NCBI GenBank assembly: GCA_963579025.1
Contig: CAUZFZ010000063.1
Location: 1 to 48,660 of the forward strand
Length of the DNA stretch: 48,660 nucleotides
Origin: CAUZFZ01 sp963579025
GTDB lineage: Bacteria; Planctomycetota; Planctomycetia; Planctomycetales; Planctomycetaceae
Direction: 5' to 3'
A program made the position numbers and the translations under genes. The notes under the pieces are model-generated. The model did not search any database. It was not told where the DNA came from and saw only the letters and a program-made list of their open reading frames with translations. Shown here in pieces: positions 17,401-24,827 of the stretch; positions within the stretch are counted from its first letter, which is position 1; the number at the start of each line of letters is the position of its first letter.

Positions 17401-18488
17401 TGGTTGTAGAAGTAGCCGTATTCTTCATTCCATTCGTCGGACTCGACCGGACTGTTCGGTCCGTGCTGAGCGTTATGGAAGCTTGTTGCTGATCCGGTCC
17501 CGTCATGGCAAATCGTGCATCCGAAATCGTTCAGCGGATGCGGACTGGTCGCGGTCAGATAGACGTCCGGGCGAGGATGACTCGAGTAGGGATGTGGGAA
17601 TTTGCCCTCGGCCACCCAATCCAGTGGTTCTTCCGACTCGGGTGTGCCATGCGGAAACGATGGGACATTTCCGGTGGCGAACTTTTCGATACCGACGTGG
17701 CAGGTGCGACAGCGATCAAATCTGGCGGTGCTCACCATGCCGAGCTTGATCATCAGATCCGGCAGCCAGTCCTGGACAGGCTTCTGGTGCGAGTTAAATC
17801 CATCGATAATGGGCAGGGTCATGGCATGCCGCTTGGCCCACTTAAGCAACCCCTCCGGCGCAATCTGGTCGAGAGCGTCGGTGATGCGCGTCACCTCTGC
17901 TGTGTGGGCAATTAATTCCGCGTCAAGTGCGTCCCTCGCTGCGGTCACCGTCGCCAGCTCAGCCAGTTTGGCATCGCGACTGGTCTCCAGGACTTCCCAT
18001 TCTTTTTCGAGACCAATAACTTTGGCCTGCAAGTCGTCGAACTTGACCTTCAGCTCGTTCAAGCGGTCGTTCGACACAGCATCGCGAATGCCCAGGTCAT
18101 AGTTGGCACGGGCGACGTCGCGAAAAGCACGGACCGAGCGGACCTCGCGACCTTTCAGGTCGAACAGACGCTCAAGCTCGTCCGCTTCCGGTCTGAGCCG
18201 GGCGTACTCTGCATTCTGTGTCACGAGTTCTTCGCCGAGACTCTTGATATCGTCTTCCAGAGTTTTCTTACGCGCCCCGTATTCTTCAGCCGCACCCAAG
18301 GCGCCTCCACGTTCCCGATTCAGTGTTTCGGCCTGCACGATGTTTCCGATGCGCTGATATTCGTGCCACTCGTCGTTGTGGTCTCTATACAGCATCAGCA
18401 GCGTGGACGCCGTGAAGGCGATCACTGAGTACAAGAAGACGCGGTGCATCTTCTTGATGTTGTATTTGAAGTCATCGTTTGCAGGCAT
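14463..18488 (-). CDS. membrane-anchored octaheme cytochrome c with coiled coil
   Basis: A 1341-residue protein. One N-terminal helix (about 16-34, RVFLYSVIAFTASTLLMLY) anchors it. Residues 45-210 form a long coiled coil. Eight CxxCH motifs follow: CRTCH 260, CTICH 324, CLKCH 379, CFGCH 414, CLACH 552, CYGCH 775, CIACH 947 and CIGCH 1225. A second Ala/Glu coil spans about 678-727. Some hemes carry a CHxINGxxxxxxIGP-like context (414 and 775) typical of cytochrome c domains following a heme. It lies immediately after the cytochrome b genes and no cytochrome c1 or f gene is present, so it probably takes their place as the electron exit of the quinol-oxidising complex. The function is inferred from position. 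Confidence 0.9.
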   Translation of the reverse strand: MPANDDFKYNIKKMHRVFLYSVIAFTASTLLMLYRDHNDEWHEYQRIGNIVQAETLNRERGGALGAAEEYGARKKTLEDDIKSLGEELVTQNAEYARLRPEADELERLFDLKGREVRSVRAFRDVARANYDLGIRDAVSNDRLNELKVKFDDLQAKVIGLEKEWEVLETSRDAKLAELATVTAARDALDAELIAHTAEVTRITDALDQIAPEGLLKWAKRHAMTLPIIDGFNSHQKPVQDWLPDLMIKLGMVSTARFDRCRTCHVGIEKFATGNVPSFPHGTPESEEPLDWVAEGKFPHPYSSHPRPDVYLTATSPHPLNDFGCTICHDGTGSATSFHNAQHGPNSPVESDEWNEEYGYFYNHFWEYPMLPERLRESACLKCHHQVVELGVNPKFGPTAPHVYEGWQLIRKYGCFGCHEINGYDGEDRIGPDLRLEPTKEEQPKYDADPNLVAGLMRKVGPSLKHIGQKVSQNFVSYWTEEPKRFRATTRMPQFFGLTNLEDHYGTALSKVELAGIAQFLIKQTTDIKLDSPAADYVADAARGKTLFAERGCLACHSYRDADSDPYSGATADFGPNLIKTQEKMLPGKAGLDWIYTWIRDPQRHHPRSRMPNLFLEPYEGADGSTIDPAADIAAFLAGDGPAEFKPVDYDTAKVKDLAELHLSGKALTARQFQIFWGDTAELAQETEARIAELRTQLSSAADDADEAARVQRQLDAAEREQDEIQKGLWKYPYPKDQIKGDEIELVFAGDRPTKGQFDELVLTYLGRRSVSRYGCYGCHDINGFGESRPIGTTLQDWGRKDTSRLAPEHIHEYLHHHGQRDGSSTQHFVEDTIEQEKAGVLEPGEARDSAMRTAFFYDSLIHHGRPGFIFQKLRDPRSYDFEKTETKTYLERLVMPKFPIDDGQIESIATFVLGLVAEPPAAKYIYTPDRRSEDRNQGEILLRKYNCIACHMTDMHTLEFAVDEGDDRVEPSEIDAKFNQLGLDTLLRMRPPVPAFTGRHHVVDSEDDDGNIVEKTLPTVKFRGMVRMTPDNSPFYEEDEPDTWEYTFMSWEPNDLTRPGAEESGGVKLPNSQLNVLASELAHTGYTAARTGIYAEWLVNRAMGEAFETSRFVDGWNAAPPPLFREGDKVQTDWLFRFLKDPEQIRHTLKGLRMPRFNMSDDEARVLANYFAAADDSPYPYEAVPQAEPGYLSEAQALFEVGHPQRAAENDYLQESWKMLTATYCIGCHAVGGREFVAKPGDTKVTHAPDLERVGQRLRADWLTVWISNPAWITPYTKMPLNFPANQKPTVSYHLFDGNTKQQMVGSRDALLNYYHLLERNVQPLEPIPSPAAPAPQANAN

Positions 18489-18589
18489 TGTCGTCCAGAC
18501 CTGTCAGTCGCCGGAAAGTTCCTGCCGCCCACTGCCCAACAAGGGAGCTCCGGTCAGCCATCGCAAAAAAACGTACGTCGCGTCAGTTG

Positions 18590-19957
18590 TCAGATATTGA
18601 AGAAGTACTCGGGGATACCCACGATGTATTTCAGGTTGAAGGCCCACCGCAGCGCCATTTTGGCCGGCAGAGCCGCCATCATCAGGACAAGGTTCGAGAA
18701 CACCATGAACCGGAGAAATCCCATCCGGTAAGCGAATGTCTTGAAAACGGTAATTGCCATGATCGAAGGCATCAGAACCAGGTAACCCACAGTCGCAATA
18801 ATGCCCGGCGCTTCACGCAGCAGGATCATGGCGAACTGCCATAGACCTGAGTCTGTGGCGGATGCTGAAGGCATTGACATGTTCAACCAGTAGAGCCAGA
18901 AGTACTCGGACAGGTTGACGTTGTTCAAGGCCTCAAGTTTGTGGACGTCCCAGTACTCGTAGATACCGAACACATTCCAGTTGGGGCCACGCAAAAACGT
19001 GCCGAGAATGATCATCCCCACCCACAGCGGCAGGAACCCAAACAGAAAGACGCTGACGGCAAACTTGCGTTCGTCGAATGTGTAATAGCCGCAGCCCTGT
19101 TTGTTGAAATCGATATACGGCAGAGCCATTAATCCGCCCAGAATCACGCTGGGGAATACAACACCAGCGAGCCACGGGTCGTAATAAACGAGCATTTCCT
19201 GCAGCCCGAGGAAGTACCACGGTGCTTTAGACGGGTTCGGCGTCTTGGCGGAAGACGCGGCTTCTTCAAGCGGTGCTTCCAGTCCGCATCCCCAGAAGAA
19301 CAGGAACGCCGTCACCGCGATCATCACGATCAGCTCGGTGTAAACAAGGTCTGGCCAGACGAGGACTTTCTCGTTGTTCTCTGCCTCAACCGGTGGCAGA
19401 CCCAAGGCCTTGCGTCGATCGTTTTCGTTCGCCTTGCTGAAGTACAGCCACGTAAAGAATCCAACGATAAACAGCATCGCGACGATCGGAACGTTGTCCG
19501 GTTTGCCGACGATCTGACGGAAGTCCCAGTCGGTCATGCTGAGTGACAGGAACAGCGTCCCCGCGTTGAGCATGAGCCAGCCGGCCGTCGGCGTCGCGAG
19601 GATGCGGCGATACCAGATGATCAGCCCGAATCCGCCGGAAGAAAACGCGAAGAAGTAGACAGCGTTGCCGGTCAAAGCATCAACGAAATGCTTGAACCAG
19701 TCCGGCAGGATGATCAGAAAGGATTCCGGATTGTTGTAACCGGTAAAGTGCGCGAACGTCACCATTGAAAGCACGGCCGTGTACACCCCCCACCACATCG
19801 CGATGGGAACATGCCCCAGCTCGGGAAAACGGTGTTCACCGTCCACCTTCAAGCTGCGGGCCGTCCACCAGATATTCATCAGGAGCTGGATCAAATAGAG
19901 CCAGCCCAATCCGAAGATTGTTGATGAAGTCAGGTTGGGATGTGGATCAAGAGGCAT
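18590..19957 (-). CDS. PetD-like cytochrome b C-terminal subunit with extra helices
   Basis: A 455-residue polytopic protein. The middle (WPDLVYTELIVMIAVTAFLFF, then LEAPLEEAAS, then PSKAPWYFLGLQEMLVYYDPWLAGV, read in parts) matches subunit IV of b6f and the C-terminal half of cytochrome b. The quinol-site PEWY motif reads APWY, so its glutamate is missing. About 200 residues with four to five helices precede this domain, and several helices follow it, including the LRGPNWNVFGIYEYW segment. Ordinary PetD is about 160 residues. It lies 133 bases after the b6-like gene. Confidence 0.87.
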   Translation of the reverse strand: MPLDPHPNLTSSTIFGLGWLYLIQLLMNIWWTARSLKVDGEHRFPELGHVPIAMWWGVYTAVLSMVTFAHFTGYNNPESFLIILPDWFKHFVDALTGNAVYFFAFSSGGFGLIIWYRRILATPTAGWLMLNAGTLFLSLSMTDWDFRQIVGKPDNVPIVAMLFIVGFFTWLYFSKANENDRRKALGLPPVEAENNEKVLVWPDLVYTELIVMIAVTAFLFFWGCGLEAPLEEAASSAKTPNPSKAPWYFLGLQEMLVYYDPWLAGVVFPSVILGGLMALPYIDFNKQGCGYYTFDERKFAVSVFLFGFLPLWVGMIILGTFLRGPNWNVFGIYEYWDVHKLEALNNVNLSEYFWLYWLNMSMPSASATDSGLWQFAMILLREAPGIIATVGYLVLMPSIMAITVFKTFAYRMGFLRFMVFSNLVLMMAALPAKMALRWAFNLKYIVGIPEYFFNI

Positions 19958-20053
19958 GTCGACCAGTCACACTGATGCCGGATGAGTTTCTGTGTTCTGT
20001 CGCGAGCCGGTTTGAGCGAACCCAGTATGAATGGGGTCTCGCACCTGCTCTCA

Positions 20054-20071
20054 AACCCGACAAGTCGGGTT
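20054..20071. repeat. short perfect inverted repeat between the two cytochrome b genes
   Basis: AACCCGAC (20054-20061) and GTCGGGTT (20064-20071) form an 18-base palindrome within the 133-base gap between the b6-like and PetD-like genes. There is no T-tract on the minus strand. It may be an mRNA-processing or stability hairpin or a small repeat unit. Confidence 0.5.
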
Positions 20072-20090
20072 ACTACGAACCAACTACGAA

Positions 20091-20864
20091 TTAGAGTGGC
20101 TGACTGATTCCGCCGTCTTTGCGGACTCGCCAGAAGTGAATTGCTATCAGCGTTGCCACCACAAGCGGGATCGCGACGCAGTGAAGAATGTAGAATCGAT
20201 TGAGGGTCTCTTCGCCCACGATGCGCGCACCGAGCAACAGAAAGCGCGCATCGCTCCCACTGGTAATCAGGTCGTACCCGCCAACGTTGAGGAATTGAAA
20301 ACCCGGACCTTCATGGCCAAGGAATGGCGTGGCACGGGCCATATTGGAACCGACAGTAATAGCCCAGATGGCCAACTGGTCCCATGGCAGCAGATAACCA
20401 GTGAAAGACAGCAGGAGCGTCAGTTTCAGCAGGATGACGCCAACGACCCAGTTGAACTCACGCGGCGGCTTGTACGATCCGGTCAGAAACACGCGGTACA
20501 TGTGCAGCCACACCGTGATCACCATGGCATGCGCACCCCAGCGGTGCACTTCGCGCATGACTCCCAGCGTGCTCACATCGCGCAGGGCAAGAATATCGTT
20601 AAATGCCCACTCCAGCGTTGGCCGGTAGTAGAACATCAATAGAACGCCGGTGATCGTTTCGACGAGAAACAGAAAGAATGTGATACCGCCCATACACCAC
20701 GTGTAAGACAGCGCAATACCGTTCTGCTTGATCGAGACCGGGTGCAGGTGCAGGAAGAAGTTTGTCAGCATCACAACGACACGATTCCGCCTGTCGTAAG
20801 GCGCGGGGTGCCGAAAGATACTCTTCCAGATCTGCGATTCGCGTATGTAGTCGCCAACAGACAT
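20091..20864 (-). CDS. cytochrome b6-like subunit
   Basis: A 257-residue four-helix cytochrome b N-terminal half. Heme ligands are H107/H121 (EVHRWGAHAMVITVWLH) and H228/H243 (ILHCVAIPLVVATLIAIH). The second pair is 15 apart, the b6f spacing, versus 14 in bc1. W56-C57-M-G-G aligns with the YCLGG of plant cytochrome b6, where the Cys binds the extra heme c-i covalently. The Qo-side motif GYLLPWDQ is present. It pairs with the PetD-like protein and the Rieske protein; the split of cytochrome b into two genes also follows the b6f plan. Confidence 0.93.
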   Translation of the reverse strand: MSVGDYIRESQIWKSIFRHPAPYDRRNRVVVMLTNFFLHLHPVSIKQNGIALSYTWCMGGITFFLFLVETITGVLLMFYYRPTLEWAFNDILALRDVSTLGVMREVHRWGAHAMVITVWLHMYRVFLTGSYKPPREFNWVVGVILLKLTLLLSFTGYLLPWDQLAIWAITVGSNMARATPFLGHEGPGFQFLNVGGYDLITSGSDARFLLLGARIVGEETLNRFYILHCVAIPLVVATLIAIHFWRVRKDGGISQPL

Positions 20865-20918
20865 GTGCTGCTCAACAGTTGTCAGTGTTCGGAGATCAGT
20901 AGTCCGAGATCAGTGTTG

Positions 20919-22028
20919 TCAGACCAGTGAGGCGTCGACGAACGATTTGCCGTCTTCCCACTGACCTTTCTCTTCCTGAAACTTCACGCTCTTGTCGACT
21001 TCGAGCGCTCCATCGGGAGCCAGACGCAGACCAACTCGCTCCAACGGTCGTGGAGCAGGTCCTTCGAAGTTAACGCCCGTGATATAAAAACCCGAGCCGT
21101 GGCACGGACATTTAAATTTCTGCTCACCCTCCAGCCAGCTCGGCGTGCAACCGAGATGCGTGCAGACAGAGGCGAGTGCGTAAATCAGACTCTGGCCTTT
21201 GTATTGATCTGTGTGAACGACCCAGATACCGCGCTTCGCGGTCCACTTGGTCGACACGCCCCCGAGCGGATAGTCAGACGGTGGTCCGATTTTGAATTGC
21301 GACGGTGGCTCGACCAGCACGTTCGGAAACATGAATCGAGCCAGTGCAAGCGTCCAGACGCCCGTCATCACCGTGAGGATTGTCCACGCCATTGCGAAGG
21401 GCGAGAGGATCATCCCCATCATGAAATTCCGCCGAGTTTCCTTTGGTTTGCCTGCCTTCGAAGGCCGAGTGGGAATCTTCAGCACTGGTTTGGCCGGCTT
21501 CGTCGGTTTGGCGGGGACTACGACCGCGACGGGTTCTATGTCGTCGTTGGCCTTCTTCCCGGCCTTCATCTGCGCCAGCATTTCGCTGACAGGCGGCAGA
21601 TCGCCCGCAGGAATCTTCGCAGCGGCCTTCTTCGGCGTTTTCTTGCTGGCACCGCCCGCTGAGGGAGCTGCTGCCGCAGTGCCTGATCCGCCACGGATCA
21701 TGTCGAGCGGACTGCCGCCGGATGCGGCAGGCTTCGCGGGTGCGGGTGTTGCTGCACCACCGGCTTTCGCGGCACGAATCATGTCCAGAGGACTGCCACC
21801 GGTCGCTGGTGGACTGGCCGGGGCAGAGGCTGCTGCCGCTCCACGGATCATGTCGAGTGGGCTGCCGCCGGTCGCTGCAGGCTTCACTGGGGCGGCTGCT
21901 TCAACTGGAGCGGTTGCCGCCTGCGGTTCTTCTGCAGGGGACGACTCAGCAGTGGGTTCCGGAGAACCACCGTCTCCTGACTCGCGGATCATCCGGATGA
22001 TGTCTGCAGTGCTGGGCTTGTCTGCCAT
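20919..22028 (-). CDS. Rieske 2Fe-2S protein with N-terminal repeats
   Basis: A 369-residue protein. The C-terminal Rieske domain binds its cluster through C289-T-H291 with C294 (CTHLGC) and C307-P-C309-H310 (CPCHGS); C294 and C309 would form the usual disulfide. A single helix at about 204-232 anchors it. The N-terminal 200 residues are unusual: an Ala/Pro/Glu-rich region with three copies of GGSPLDMIR (54-62, 77-85, 104-112), a related ADIIRMIRES at 8-17, and PVSEMLAQMKAGKK near 146. This part would face the cytoplasm. It is the first gene of the respiratory run, and the 322-base gap upstream must hold the main promoter. Confidence 0.94.
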   Translation of the reverse strand: MADKPSTADIIRMIRESGDGGSPEPTAESSPAEEPQAATAPVEAAAPVKPAATGGSPLDMIRGAAAASAPASPPATGGSPLDMIRAAKAGGAATPAPAKPAASGGSPLDMIRGGSGTAAAAPSAGGASKKTPKKAAAKIPAGDLPPVSEMLAQMKAGKKANDDIEPVAVVVPAKPTKPAKPVLKIPTRPSKAGKPKETRRNFMMGMILSPFAMAWTILTVMTGVWTLALARFMFPNVLVEPPSQFKIGPPSDYPLGGVSTKWTAKRGIWVVHTDQYKGQSLIYALASVCTHLGCTPSWLEGEQKFKCPCHGSGFYITGVNFEGPAPRPLERVGLRLAPDGALEVDKSVKFQEEKGQWEDGKSFVDASLV

Positions 22029-22293
22029 GATTCTGTTTCAGATTCCCAGGTGAGGTCTCAACAGGAACGGACGTGACAGCCTGAGATGTATTTCGAATCG
22101 ACCAGCCACTGATTTGTGGCGATACGGGAAATGACTGAACGGCACACGACGAGATGCCTGGCCGTCTGAGTTGGGCGGGGATTGTGCCCATTCGATCGGC
22201 ACGTGACAACCAACGCGAGCAGCCCAGCTTGTGATTTCTCAGAAAGCGGAAGTGCCTCTTGGCGTGGTTCCCGAGCGCGGGAAGGCACCAACG

Positions 22294-22320
22294 AAAAAAG
22301 GCGACTATTACCAGTCGCCT
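22294..22320 (-). terminator. intrinsic terminator of rpmA
   Basis: Read on the minus strand: AGGCGACT (22320-22313), a 6-base loop, AGTCGCCT (22306-22299), then TTTTTT. It sits 30 bases after the rpmA stop. The remaining part of the gap (22029-22293) separates it from the Rieske gene, and no recognisable gene or clear promoter box was seen there. Confidence 0.88.
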
Positions 22321-22350
22321 GTTCAATGCGATCACCGTGTCGAAGCCGAT

Positions 22351-22623
22351 TCAGTTGGACTCGGCAGTCTCAGCAGTTTCGGTCGGTTCGATGTTGATGC
22401 GACGGCCTTTGCGGTCGAAATAAACCGTGCCGGCCTTCAGCGCAAAGAGCGTCCAGTCCCGTCCGGTGCCCACGTTCTTGCCGGGGTGCCACTTGGTGCC
22501 GCACTGACGGACGAGAATATTGCCAGCGATGACTGGCTCGCCGCCGAACTTCTTGATGCCCAGACGCTGGGCATTCGAGTCGCGACCGTTGCGGGTGGAG
22601 CCCTGACCTTTCTTATGTGCCAT
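22351..22623 (-). CDS. rpmA: 50S ribosomal protein L27
   Basis: A 90-residue L27: MAHKKGQGSTRNGRDSNAQ at the N-terminus, GNILVRQCGTKWHPGKNVG in the middle, and an acidic tail ETAETAESN. The glycine/lysine-rich N-terminal tail reaches the peptidyl-transferase centre. ATG 22621-22623 has AGGA ten bases upstream; longer frames enter the divergent aminotransferase leader and are rejected. Usually rplU (L21) lies just upstream, but here the neighbour is a divergent aminotransferase gene, so L27 seems to be transcribed alone with its own terminator. Confidence 0.96.
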   Translation of the reverse strand: MAHKKGQGSTRNGRDSNAQRLGIKKFGGEPVIAGNILVRQCGTKWHPGKNVGTGRDWTLFALKAGTVYFDRKGRRINIEPTETAETAESN

Positions 22624-22848
22624 TGTTCCGTTTTCCTGCTGCTTCGTTGTTTGATGCCGAGCTTCGGCGGAGTCGTCGATTTGCGGGGCGGGACTGTAAC
22701 AAATGGTCTGGACGCGTGCCAATCGACGAATCGGCATGGCGAACGACGTCAATGGCTCGCACGGGTCGGTTTGTGGGAAGCCGTCGCCGGCCCGACTATA
22801 AACCGTGATTCTGAATGAAACGACCTGACAGCCCCGAGGAACAACCCC

Positions 22849-24114
22849 GTGTCCGCAACTCTGAGCGAATTCACGAAGAGTCTGACTGTTGAAACTGCAT
22901 TCACCGTGCTCGCCGTTGCGAAGCAGCTTAAGGCGGGCGGCAAAGACGTCGTCGAACTGGAGATTGGCGACAGCCCGTTCGATTCGACCGCCAACGCGAA
23001 GCTCAGCGGGACTCAGGCGATTGAGAATGGTGCGACGCATTACTGCCCCTCGCCCGGCATTCCCGAGTTTCGCGAAGCTGCCGCCGCGTTCGTTAAGAAC
23101 GAATTCAACATCCCGGCGGAAGCGTCGAACGTCGTGGTTGGGCCGGGAGCGAAGGTCTTTGAGCAGTTCTTCTGTGAGGCATTCCTGAATCCCGGTGACG
23201 GTTGTCTGGTCTTCAGTCCGTATTTCCCGACCTATGTGCCGAACATCCTGCGTCGCGGGGCGCGGCCCGTGTTCGCTCCGCTTAAGCAGAGCAACGAGTT
23301 TCGGCCGACTGTTGCGGACATCGAGAAGTTCCTGGCAGACGACCCCTCGCCCAAGGCTGTTCTGCTGAATTCACCACACAATCCCACGGGCGGGATCACG
23401 ACCGAGCAGGACCTGCGGGACATCGCCGATCTGATTCGCGGCAAGGACATCGCGGTCTTCAGCGACGAACCGTACTGCCACATGGTCTGGAAAGGCCGAC
23501 ATCACTCGCTCCTCGAGCAGCCGGGCATGATGGACCAGTGTGTGGCGGCGTACACCTTCAGCAAGTCGTACAGCATGAGTGGCTGGCGGCTGGGCTTTTC
23601 GGTCTCGTCGAACGAGATCAGCGACGCCATTGCGAAGATGGTCAACACGACGCTGTCCTGCACTCCGCCACTGGTGCAACTCGCGGGAACGGCCGCTCTG
23701 AAGCAGGATGGCGATGAACGCGATTCGGTGATGCAGAAGTTCCGTGAGAAAGTCGTCCTGCTGACCGAGGGGCTGAACCAGATCGAGGGCGTAACGACGC
23801 TCGATCCGACGGCGACCTTCTATGTGTTCCCGAACGTGGCTCCGATCTGCAACCGGCTGGGCATCACGAGTCACGGACTGGCTCTGTACCTGCTGGAAGG
23901 TGCGGATGACGGCTTCGGCGTGGCGTGTCTTGGCGGCGAGTGCTTTGGAGACGCGGGACACGGTTTCCTGCGGTTCAGTTGTGCCGAACCAAACGAGCGT
24001 CTGCAACAGGCGCTGGACTTCATCCCACAGGCAATCAGCCGGAATGATCGGATCCAGACGTACCTTGACGCACATCCGGAATTTCGGCTGGCGGCGCCCT
24101 ACGACCTGGTTTGA
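22849..24114 (+). CDS. PLP-dependent aminotransferase, class I/II
   Basis: A 421-residue fold-type I aminotransferase. It starts at GTG 22849 with GAGGA upstream. Visible marks are the substrate/PLP segment NSPHNPTGG, the D-x-Y motif FSDEPYCH, the Schiff-base lysine in TFSKSYSMSGWRLGF, and a late Arg in FLRFSCAEPNE for the alpha-carboxylate. It belongs to the aspartate/aromatic aminotransferase group; the amino acid cannot be told. It is divergent from rpmA and is followed 117 bases later by the lipoyl protein gene, so a loose operon is possible. Confidence 0.9.
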   Translation: MSATLSEFTKSLTVETAFTVLAVAKQLKAGGKDVVELEIGDSPFDSTANAKLSGTQAIENGATHYCPSPGIPEFREAAAAFVKNEFNIPAEASNVVVGPGAKVFEQFFCEAFLNPGDGCLVFSPYFPTYVPNILRRGARPVFAPLKQSNEFRPTVADIEKFLADDPSPKAVLLNSPHNPTGGITTEQDLRDIADLIRGKDIAVFSDEPYCHMVWKGRHHSLLEQPGMMDQCVAAYTFSKSYSMSGWRLGFSVSSNEISDAIAKMVNTTLSCTPPLVQLAGTAALKQDGDERDSVMQKFREKVVLLTEGLNQIEGVTTLDPTATFYVFPNVAPICNRLGITSHGLALYLLEGADDGFGVACLGGECFGDAGHGFLRFSCAEPNERLQQALDFIPQAISRNDRIQTYLDAHPEFRLAAPYDLV

Positions 24115-24231
24115 ACGGTATGTTGAGGTGCGACGTGGCCGCTTGCATCACGCGGGCTCGTTCTATCTACTGAGAGACCTCCGCGTTCCTCACTTTTCCC
24201 GCCTTATCCATCCTTCCTGTGGTCTTCCGCG

Positions 24232-24681
24232 ATGGCTGATGACCTCGTCTTCATGATGGGGCAGTACGAGGCTCGCATCCCGGGCGATCGGCTGTTCTCA
24301 AAAAACCACCTCTGGCTGAAACCTGACGGAGACGAATTTCAGGTCGGATTCACGGCCTACTCCGTGCGGCTGCTGCAGGACGTCTTCTTTCTTGACTGGT
24401 CCATCGACCCGAATACGTCCGTCCGGGAGAAGCAGGAAATCGGTGAGATTGAAAGCTCAAAGGCGCTGTCGACGTTACATGTGCCGTTTGATGGCCGAGT
24501 GATCGATTTCAACGAACAGTTGCTGGATGATCCATCCGGCATCAACACCGACGGGTACGGAGACGGCTGGCTGTTCACGTTCGAAACGTCGGCCACTCCC
24601 ATGAGTCCGGACGAATACCTGAAGCTGCTCGATGACGGCTGGGAGGACACCCAGCGAATGCTTAAAGGTCAGGTGAATTAG
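24232..24681 (+). CDS. GcvH-like lipoyl carrier protein
   Basis: A 149-residue protein with the glycine-cleavage H-protein fold: KNHLWLKPDGDEFQVGFTAY at the start of the domain and the lipoylation site GEIESSKALSTLHVPFDG with K78. It differs from normal GcvH in having about 20 extra N-terminal residues and in lacking any T- or P-protein genes nearby. It lies directly before the [4Fe-4S] protein gene, suggesting it serves a partner other than glycine cleavage. ATG 24232 has no clear SD; ATG 24253 or 24256 is possible. Confidence 0.85.
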   Translation: MADDLVFMMGQYEARIPGDRLFSKNHLWLKPDGDEFQVGFTAYSVRLLQDVFFLDWSIDPNTSVREKQEIGEIESSKALSTLHVPFDGRVIDFNEQLLDDPSGINTDGYGDGWLFTFETSATPMSPDEYLKLLDDGWEDTQRMLKGQVN

Positions 24682-24827
24682 TCGCCGCAGCTTCTGTGGC
24701 GGCATTCATCAAAGTGCATGCGAATTTCCGCGGCCTGGTGAAGTCGGCTACGACGAAACGACTGTTGAAGAGTGACCTGCTGATTGCGGAACGTCTTCCG
24801 CAACTGGGCCCGGAGTCAGGACAATTC

